From Oscillospiraceae bacterium (GTDB lineage Bacteria; Bacillota; Clostridia; Oscillospirales; Oscillospiraceae), in NCBI GenBank assembly GCA_022799035.1, contig JAAWNQ010000002.1, positions 62,001-126,000 on the forward strand: a stretch of DNA of 64,000 nucleotides, written 5' to 3'. Within the stretch, counting starts at the first letter, position 1. Every line of letters begins with the position of its first letter. This document shows, piece by piece, positions 58,454-64,000 of this stretch. The notes beneath the pieces were generated by a model that had not been told where the DNA came from, ran no database searches, and saw only the letters and a list, made by a program, of their open reading frames with translations. The translations under genes and the position numbers were made by a program.

Positions 58454-59662
58454 ATGGAGCGGGTCATCCTCCATTGCGATCTGAACAGCTTTTACGCTTC
58501 GGTGGAGCTGCTGGACCACCCGGAGCTGCGGGAGGAGCCGGTGGCGGTGTGCGGCGACCCCAACAGCCGCCACGGGATCATTCTGGCGAAAAACGAGGCG
58601 GCCAAGCGGTACAAGGTCCAGACCGCCGAGACGGTATGGCAGGCCCGGAAAAAGTGCCCCGGGCTGATCCTGCTGGCCGCCCACCGTGAGAAATACCACC
58701 ATTACTCCAAGCGGGTCAATGAGATCTATGAGCGGTTCACCGATCTGGTGGAGCCCTTCTCCATCGATGAGAGCTGGCTGGACGTCTCCGGGTCCCTCCA
58801 TCTGTTCCGCACCGATGGGCCGGGGCTGGGGGATCTGGTGCGGAAAACCGTTCGGGAGGAGCTGGGGCTTACCATCTCGGTGGGGGTGTCCTTCAACAAG
58901 GTCTTTGCCAAGATGGGCAGCGATTACAAAAAGCCCGACGCCACCACCCTGATCACCCGGGAGAACTACCGGGACCTTCTTTGGCCCCTTCCGGTCACCG
59001 ACCTGATCTTTGTGGGCCGGGCGGCGACCAAAACCCTGGGAAGCTATGGGATAGGGACCATTGGGGACCTGGCCCGGACCGACCGTGGGATCCTTGTAAA
59101 GCTGCTGGGAAAGCAGGGTGGGATCCTCCATGACTACGCCAACGGGCTGGAGCACGCCCCGGTGGTCCCCGCCCGGGACCTGCCCGCCCCCAAGTCGGTG
59201 GGCAACGGACTCACCTTCCCCCGGAATCTGGTGGGCTGGGAGGAGCTGAGAGCCGGGGTGACCCTTCTGGCCGACGAGGTGGGCGCCCGCCTCCGCCAGC
59301 TTGACATGAAGTGCGCCACGGTGAGTATCTCTGTCCGGGACCCCAACTTTAAGGATATCTCCCGGCAAAAACCCCTTGGGGTGCCCACCTATCTGGCCCG
59401 GGAGCTCACCGAGACCTGCATGGAGCTGCTGGAAAGCTCCTGGAACCCCAAGGCCCCGGTGCGGGCTTTGACGGTGACCGCCCAGAACCTGATGCCGTCG
59501 GATCAGGCGGGAGAGCAGTTGGACCTGCTCTCCCCCGGTGCCTCCCCCAGGCGGGAGAAGGTGGAGAGGATCGAGAGGGCCATGGACGGGATCCGGGGAC
59601 GGTTTGGGCGGGAGAGCATCTCTCCGGCACGGATCAAAGAGAGGGATGGAGCGGGGCAATAG
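58454..59662 (+). CDS. dinB: Y-family DNA polymerase IV (DinB)
   Basis: A 402-residue translesion polymerase. The palm motif ILHCDLNSFYASVELL (first catalytic Asp), GIILAKNEAAKRY and FSIDESWLDVSG (paired catalytic Asp-Glu), the helix-hairpin-helix region VGRAATKTLGSYGIGTIGDL, and a little-finger domain (AGVTLLADEVGARLRQLDMK). It ends in GEQLDLLSPG, which may be a beta-clamp-binding motif (QLDLL). The ATG at 58454 follows GGGGGCGAGGG. A near-consensus LexA box overlaps its promoter, so SOS induction is likely. Confidence 0.94.
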   Translation: MERVILHCDLNSFYASVELLDHPELREEPVAVCGDPNSRHGIILAKNEAAKRYKVQTAETVWQARKKCPGLILLAAHREKYHHYSKRVNEIYERFTDLVEPFSIDESWLDVSGSLHLFRTDGPGLGDLVRKTVREELGLTISVGVSFNKVFAKMGSDYKKPDATTLITRENYRDLLWPLPVTDLIFVGRAATKTLGSYGIGTIGDLARTDRGILVKLLGKQGGILHDYANGLEHAPVVPARDLPAPKSVGNGLTFPRNLVGWEELRAGVTLLADEVGARLRQLDMKCATVSISVRDPNFKDISRQKPLGVPTYLARELTETCMELLESSWNPKAPVRALTVTAQNLMPSDQAGEQLDLLSPGASPRREKVERIERAMDGIRGRFGRESISPARIKERDGAGQ

Positions 59663-59735
59663 GGTGAAACCGGGTAGGCTCCTGAGCTCGCCGCCGGGGA
59701 CGGGCAAAAATATCGTTAATATTTTCACTTGTCGG

Positions 59736-59764
59736 TTGATTTTCCTCTCCCCCGGTGGTACAAT
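59736..59764 (+). promoter_or_regulatory. promoter of the SDR gene
   Basis: TTGATT (59736-59741), 17-bp spacer, TACAAT (59759-59764), 48 bases before the ATG. Confidence 0.7.
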
Positions 59765-59812
59765 ACTCTTTGCCCAACTACCACATATTTCACTACAAGG
59801 AGGATATACCAT

Positions 59813-60577
59813 ATGGATCGTTTGAAGGGTAAGGTCGCCATCGTCACCGGGGGCAACTCCGGGGTGGGAGCCGCCACCGCCGCCCTGTTCGCCAAGGAGG
59901 GGGCCAAGGTGGTCATCAGCGCCCGCCGCCAGGCACAGTTGGATGAGGTGGCCGGAAAGATCCGGGCCGAGGGGGGCGAGGCGCTTCCTGTGGTCTGCGA
60001 CATCTCCAAGCATGAGGACGCCAAGCGGCTGGTGGCCGAGACCGTGGCCGCCTACGGCAAGGTGGACATTCTGGTAAACAACGCGGGGGTGCTGGACGAG
60101 GGGCTGAAGGCCATCGACAAGGTGGAGGACGCCGTCATTGACCGGGTGGTGGACATCAACACCAAGGGCACCATGTTCTGTATTCAGGAGGCGGCGGCCG
60201 AGATGGTGAAGTACGGCGCCGGGTCCATCGTAAACGTGGCCTCCGTGGCCGGAGTCATGGGCTGCGGCGGCGCGGCCTACGTGGCCTCCAAGGCCGCCAT
60301 CGTGGGCGTGACCAAGCACACCGCCCTCCGGTTCGCCGGACAGGGCATCCGCTGCAATGTGGTGTGCCCCGGCTCCATCGCCACCCCCATGACCGCCGGG
60401 ATGAGCGCGGAGAATATGGATACCGATATGTTCGGCCAGATGGGCAAGCATTCCGACCTACGGGTGGGGGTCTGTATGCCCGACGATGTGGCCAACATCC
60501 TGCTGTTCTTTGCCAGCGACGAGTCCCGGGCCATCACCGGGCAGGCCGTTGTCAGTGACTTTGGAAGCACCCTTTGA
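59813..60577 (+). CDS. short-chain dehydrogenase/reductase
   Basis: A 254-residue NAD(P)-dependent oxidoreductase. The cofactor motif is VAIVTGGNSGVGAATAALFA (T-G-x3-G-x-G); NNAGVLDEG, the catalytic Ser in IVNVASVAGVMG, and Y-x3-K in AAYVASKAAIVGV. NVVCPGSIATPM and SDESRAITGQAVVSDFG complete the classical SDR layout. The substrate is unknown; bile-acid or other steroid dehydrogenase activity of such gut SDRs is possible but not shown. AAGGAGG is nine bases before the ATG. Confidence 0.9.
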   Translation: MDRLKGKVAIVTGGNSGVGAATAALFAKEGAKVVISARRQAQLDEVAGKIRAEGGEALPVVCDISKHEDAKRLVAETVAAYGKVDILVNNAGVLDEGLKAIDKVEDAVIDRVVDINTKGTMFCIQEAAAEMVKYGAGSIVNVASVAGVMGCGGAAYVASKAAIVGVTKHTALRFAGQGIRCNVVCPGSIATPMTAGMSAENMDTDMFGQMGKHSDLRVGVCMPDDVANILLFFASDESRAITGQAVVSDFGSTL

Positions 60578-60703
60578 GCGGGTGAACCATAAAAAGTCAA
60601 CGGGGGATCGGGGGGCTGGCCTTTGGGCCGGTCCCCTTCCCTATTTTCCGGGGACGGTAGCCCCTGCCGCTCTGCCGGGCTCACGGTTTGGGGCCTTTTG
60701 AAA

Positions 60704-60748
60704 TAAAAACAGAGGAGCCATCCAAAGGGATGGCTCCTCTGTTTTTTG
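60704..60748. terminator. bidirectional terminator between the SDR and ferredoxin genes
   Basis: Stem ACAGAGGAGCCATCC / GGATGGCTCCTCTGT with TTTTTTG on the plus strand and TTTTTATTTC on the minus strand. Confidence 0.9.
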
Positions 60749-60760
60749 TGTACCGGTCTC

Positions 60761-60931
60761 TCAGCCCTGAGAGATGGCGCCGGTGGGGCAGACCCCGGCG
60801 CAGGTGCCGCACTCGATGCAGGTGCCGGCGTCGATGACGTACTGGCTGTCCCCCTGAGAGATGGCGGAGACAGGGCAGGCGTCGGCGCAGGTACCGCAGC
60901 TCACGCAAGCGTCGCTGATAACATAGGCCAT
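60761..60931 (-). CDS. 2[4Fe-4S] ferredoxin
   Basis: A 56-residue clostridial-type ferredoxin: AYVISDACVSCGTCADACP and GTCIECGTCAGVCPTGAISQ carry the two C-x2-C-x2-C-x3-C cluster motifs. It is a low-potential electron carrier for anaerobic redox enzymes. GGAGGTG is eight bases before the ATG, and a promoter lies at 60967-60994. Too short to be caught by simple length filters. Confidence 0.96.
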   Translation of the reverse strand: MAYVISDACVSCGTCADACPVSAISQGDSQYVIDAGTCIECGTCAGVCPTGAISQG

Positions 60932-60966
60932 TGGTTTTACACCTCCACATACAGGAATGTAACTCC

Positions 60967-60994
60967 ATTATACCATAGGTTTTTCAAATTTCAA
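60967..60994 (-). promoter_or_regulatory. promoter of the ferredoxin gene
   Basis: On the minus strand TTGAAA (60989-60994), 16-bp spacer, TATAAT (60967-60972). Confidence 0.75.
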
Positions 60995-61073
60995 TGCTAA
61001 ATTGCGGCAGGGATGGGTATATTTTAGGTCAAGGCCGCGGTCAGGACCGCGGAAAATGGGGAGGTATCTTGCA

Positions 61074-63539
61074 TTGAGCCGTATGGAATTTACCGCCGGG
61101 GCGGAGATCGCACTCCGGCTTGCCCAGGAGAGCGCCGCTGAACTGGGCCACAGCTACGTGGGTACGGAGCATCTGCTCCTGGGCGTGGCCCGGGAGGGAC
61201 GGGGACCGGGGGCCCGGCTGCTGGCCTCGGCAGGATTGTCCGCCGAGGCCCTCCGGGCCGCTTTGGTACGGCTGACGGGGCTGGGGGCGGCGGGAGGACT
61301 TCCCGCCCAGGGGCTGACCCCCCGGTGCAGGGAGTGTCTGGAGCTGGCCTTCCACGAGGCGCGGCGGTGCCAGGCCCCCCGGGTGGACACCGGGCATCTG
61401 CTGGCAGGGCTTTTACAGCAGAGGGAGAGTGCGGCGGGGCGGCTCATCGCCGCGGCGGGAAAGGATCCCCGGCGGCTGCTGGGGGAGGCCTCCGCCGCCT
61501 TTGGAACGGAGGCCCCCCGGGGGACGGAACGCCGCCGTCCGGACCGGGAGGAACGGACAGGCGGGAGCACCAAGCTACTGGACCAGTTTTCCCGGGATCT
61601 CACCGCCCTGGCCGCCGCCGGGGAGCTGGATCCGGTGATCGGACGGGAGAGGGAGGTGGCCCGGGCGGTGGAGATCCTGGCCCGGAGGAGAAAGAACAAT
61701 CCGGCCCTTGTGGGGGAGCCGGGTGTGGGCAAGACAGCCGTGGCCGAGGCTCTGGCCATCGCCATCGCCGGAGGGCGGGTGCCCGAGGTACTGCGTGGAA
61801 AGCGGCTGGTGGCTCTGGACCTGTCGGCCATGGTGGCGGGGACCAAGTACCGGGGGGAATTTGAGGAGCGGGTGAAAAATATCCTCTCGGAAGTACGGCG
61901 GGCGGGGGATATCATTCTGTTTTTGGACGAGCTCCACACCATCGTAGGGGCGGGGAGCGCCGAGGGGGCCATCGACGCGGCCAACATCCTGAAGCCCGCC
62001 CTGGGCCGGGGGGACCTGCAGGTGGTGGGGGCCACCACCAACGAGGAGTACCGGCGGTATATTGAGAAGGACGCGGCCCTGGAGCGGCGGTTCCAACCGG
62101 TACAGGTGTCCGAGCCCACGGCGGAGGAGGCGGAGGAGATCCTGCAGGGGCTCCGGCCCCGGTATGAGGGCCACCACAGGCTCACCATCAGCGAGGAGGC
62201 TATCCGGGCGGCGGTAAGGCTGTCGGTACGGTATCTCCCCCAGCGGCGGCTGCCGGACAAGGCGGTGGACCTGATGGACGAGGCGGCCAGCCGGGTGCGG
62301 CTCCGGGGAGCGGGGCTCCCCCCCACCCTGGGGGCTCTGGAGAGGAGGCTGGCCCAGACCCGGCAGGAGAAGGAGGCTGCCATCCGAAACCAGGATTTTG
62401 AGAAGGCCGCCCTCCTCCGGGACGCGGAGGGGGATTTTCGCCGGGAGCTGGAGGAGGAGCAGGCCTCCCTGCTGGCGGTTCAGGGAGATCTGGTGGTGAC
62501 GGGGGAGGACGTGGCCGGGGTGGTAGCCGGATGGACCGGGATCCCTGTCACCTCCCTCTCCCAAAGCGAGAGCCAGCGGCTTTTGGGGCTAGAGGAGACC
62601 CTCCGCCGCCGGGTCATAGGACAGGAGGAGGCGGTGGGAGCCCTGGCCCGGGCCATTCGCCGGAGCCGGGTGGGGCTGAAGGAGCCGGGACGTCCGGTGG
62701 GGTCCTTCCTCCTGCTGGGGCCCACAGGGGTGGGCAAGACGGAGCTGTGCCGGACCCTGGCTGAGGCTCTCTTTGGCTCGGAGGAGGCCCTGATCCGGTT
62801 CGATATGTCGGAATACCGGGAGGCCCACTCCGTATCCCGTCTTCTGGGGTCTCCCCCCGGGTATGTGGGTCATGAGGAGGGGGGCCAGCTCACCGAGGCG
62901 GTGCGGCGGAAGCCTTGGTCGGTGGTGCTCTTTGACGAGATCGAGAAGGCCCACGAGGAGGTGTGGAGCGTCCTGCTCCAGGCCTTGGAGGATGGACAGC
63001 TCACCGACGCCCAGGGGAGAAAGGCGGATCTGCGCAACTGCGTGATCATCCTCACCTCCAACGTGGGGGCCCGGCGGATCACCGCCCGGACCCGGCTGGG
63101 ATTCTCAGCGGAGGAGAGCGGGGAAGGACTCCGGCCCCTGGCCCAGATCCGGGAGGCGGTGATGGCCGACGCCCGGGAGACCTTCCGGCCGGAGTTTCTG
63201 AACCGGCTGGATGAGATCCTTGTGTTCCGGCAGTTGGGGCGGGCGGAGCTGGAGTCCATCGTAGGGCGGATGCTGGGGCAGTTGGCCCAGCGGCTGGCCG
63301 CCCTGGGGATCGGGCTTCGGGTGAGCGAGGAGGCCCGGGAGGTCCTGGCCCGCTCGGGCTTTGACCCGGACTACGGCGCCCGGCCCCTGCGCCGGGCGGT
63401 CCGGGGGCAGGTGGAGGATCCCTGCGCCGAGCTGCTCCTCTCCGGGGAGTTGGGGCCGGGAGATACCCTGTGGGTGACGGTGCGGGAGGGAAAGGTGGCC
63501 CTTCTCCCCTCCCCTCTCGCCCTGCCGGCGGGGAAATGA
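61074..63539 (+). CDS. clpC: ClpC-type ATP-dependent Clp protease ATP-binding subunit
   Basis: An 821-residue AAA+ unfoldase with two Clp_N repeats (~10-145: [20 protein letters not shown] and [20 protein letters not shown]), D1 with [10 protein letters not shown] (~214) and [17 protein letters not shown], a ClpC middle domain with a UVR-like stretch ([20 protein letters not shown]), and D2 with GPTGVGKTE (~548) and [15 protein letters not shown]. The TTG at 61074 (eight bases after GGGGAGGT) is preferred over the ATG at 61083. The ctsR-mcsA-mcsB partners of the Bacillus clpC operon are absent. Confidence 0.93.
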   Translation: MSRMEFTAGAEIALRLAQESAAELGHSYVGTEHLLLGVAREGRGPGARLLASAGLSAEALRAALVRLTGLGAAGGLPAQGLTPRCRECLELAFHEARRCQAPRVDTGHLLAGLLQQRESAAGRLIAAAGKDPRRLLGEASAAFGTEAPRGTERRRPDREERTGGSTKLLDQFSRDLTALAAAGELDPVIGREREVARAVEILARRRKNNPALVGEPGVGKTAVAEALAIAIAGGRVPEVLRGKRLVALDLSAMVAGTKYRGEFEERVKNILSEVRRAGDIILFLDELHTIVGAGSAEGAIDAANILKPALGRGDLQVVGATTNEEYRRYIEKDAALERRFQPVQVSEPTAEEAEEILQGLRPRYEGHHRLTISEEAIRAAVRLSVRYLPQRRLPDKAVDLMDEAASRVRLRGAGLPPTLGALERRLAQTRQEKEAAIRNQDFEKAALLRDAEGDFRRELEEEQASLLAVQGDLVVTGEDVAGVVAGWTGIPVTSLSQSESQRLLGLEETLRRRVIGQEEAVGALARAIRRSRVGLKEPGRPVGSFLLLGPTGVGKTELCRTLAEALFGSEEALIRFDMSEYREAHSVSRLLGSPPGYVGHEEGGQLTEAVRRKPWSVVLFDEIEKAHEEVWSVLLQALEDGQLTDAQGRKADLRNCVIILTSNVGARRITARTRLGFSAEESGEGLRPLAQIREAVMADARETFRPEFLNRLDEILVFRQLGRAELESIVGRMLGQLAQRLAALGIGLRVSEEAREVLARSGFDPDYGARPLRRAVRGQVEDPCAELLLSGELGPGDTLWVTVREGKVALLPSPLALPAGK

Positions 63540-63571
63540 AAAATTAAAAGTTAAAAATGAAAAAGTTAGGC

Positions 63572-63604
63572 GGCGGGGGCAAGCCCCCGCCCTACTTTTT
63601 TGTC
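63572..63604 (+). terminator. hairpin with T run after clpC
   Basis: GGCGGGGGC / GCCCCCGCC with AA loop, followed by CTACTTTTTTG. The end CCGCCCTAC resembles the dispersed repeats, so it may be a repeat recruited as a terminator. Confidence 0.65.
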
Positions 63605-63628
63605 GTGACATACGCTTCCCCTTCGTAT

Positions 63629-63657
63629 TTGACGTTCCGAAATGGGAGTGATATACT
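63629..63657 (+). promoter_or_regulatory. promoter of the last gene
   Basis: TTGACG (63629-63634), 17-bp spacer, TATACT (63652-63657), 33 bases before the ATG at 63690. Confidence 0.7.
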
Positions 63658-63689
63658 GAGACCATCCAATCTGTCAGGGGGTGCCGGAG

Positions 63690-64000
63690 ATGAAAAAGAT
63701 CGTGTCCCTTCTGCTGTGTACTGGCCTTTGTGTGGGGCTGTCCTTCTGCTTTGCGGCGGGGAATACCTATGAGGAGGCGGTGGCGGAGCTCAGAGGTCAC
63801 AGCTTATACAGAGATGAGACTATCTATGAGTCAGAGCTCTGCACTGTTTTTTCCTACTCCATCAGTGGTACGTCTCACGGAACCTATTCCCATTTGGTTC
63901 TGGTCTATAAGGCCGGATCCCCCCTGGGGGAGGGGACGGTACTCCCCCTTCCCCTCATAGCGAAAAATGACTGGATGGTGACCATCTCCCCGGATGAAAT
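63690..64000 (+). CDS. secreted protein, truncated at window end
   Basis: At least 103 residues with a signal peptide (KKIVSLLLCTGLCVGLSFCF AAG, cleavage after ~22). The visible mature part, starting NTYEEAVAELRGHSLYRDET, is not recognised. The reading frame is open to the last base, so the 3' part lies outside the window. GGGGTGCCGGAG precedes the ATG. Confidence 0.7.
   Translation, partial: MKKIVSLLLCTGLCVGLSFCFAAGNTYEEAVAELRGHSLYRDETIYESELCTVFSYSISGTSHGTYSHLVLVYKAGSPLGEGTVLPLPLIAKNDWMVTISPDE

Noticed and set aside
58376-60451. 691-residue open frame on the minus strand opposite dinB and the SDR gene
   Set aside because: Spans two well-supported genes and their intergenic promoter; no domain, Pro/Gly/His-rich antisense composition.

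Overview
The window reads as a chromosomal segment of a high-GC, spore-forming member of the class Clostridia, most likely Oscillospiraceae (Flavonifractor / Lawsonibacter / Intestinimonas-like). The grounds are the sporulation genes sigG, sigE and spoIIGA; ECF-type vitamin uptake with an ecfA-ecfA-ecfT-truA cassette; ATPases of the ClpC and ClpE types; Gram-positive promoters (TTGACA-17-TATAAT) and strong Shine-Dalgarno sites; and pervasive GC-rich codon use. The genus is an inference. I see no tRNA, rRNA, CRISPR array, transposase or prophage.

Layout. 1-6300: a cell-envelope/stress cluster (two DUF2812-like genes, then a minus-strand operon XpaC-like, small membrane protein, TelA-like, TPM-domain protein and DUF975 protein). 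6300-11640: ilvA, rpe, an orphan low-GC gene, recR, and a WYL regulator joined in frame to a zinc ribbon, followed by a GyrI-like protein. 11700-14500: a sigma factor with a DUF4179 partner, and rsmA. 14500-20620: sporulation sigma genes sigG and spoIIGA-sigE, separated by two HAD hydrolases, a secreted Cys/His-rich repeat protein, a PanT-like S component and coaX. 21460-24220: rpmG-secE-nusG-rplK-rplA behind a structured leader. 24280-32920: pyrimidine operon pyrC-carB-pyrK-pyrD-pyrF-pyrE-pyrB (minus strand) with a consensus promoter and an attenuator; carA and pyrR are absent. 32950-34300: L10 leader, rplJ, rplL. 34300-36340: a second sigma/DUF4179 pair. 36380-39410: mgtE behind a riboswitch-like leader, and a MATE transporter. 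39490-50100: rRNA methyltransferase, short MreB-like protein, ecfA1-(small membrane protein)-ecfA2-ecfT-truA, DUF5711, CvpA, pgsA and a ClpE-like ATPase. 50270-54270: blaI and a very large BlaR1-like fusion with three operator-like sites. 54400-64000: SLOG protein, FMN riboswitch with ribU, GH13 glucosidase, DUF3788 protein, SOS-box dinB, SDR, ferredoxin, clpC and a truncated secreted protein.

How the genes connect. Two S components (PanT-like, RibU) probably share the single EcfA1-EcfA2-EcfT module, and coaX sits directly behind its likely pantothenate transporter. Several operons carry conditional terminators in their leaders (pyr, rplJ, mgtE, possibly rpmG), so transcription attenuation is a recurring theme.

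Most unusual items: a PyrB fused to only the zinc domain of PyrI, with exactly the E. coli PyrI cysteine spacing; an unassigned, terminator-containing leader upstream of mgtE; a tandem-repeat secreted Cys/His-rich protein; a truncated divergent MreB homologue; a BlaR1-like receptor with a 900-residue tail containing an M23-like region; and two families of dispersed GC-rich repeats in intergenic gaps.
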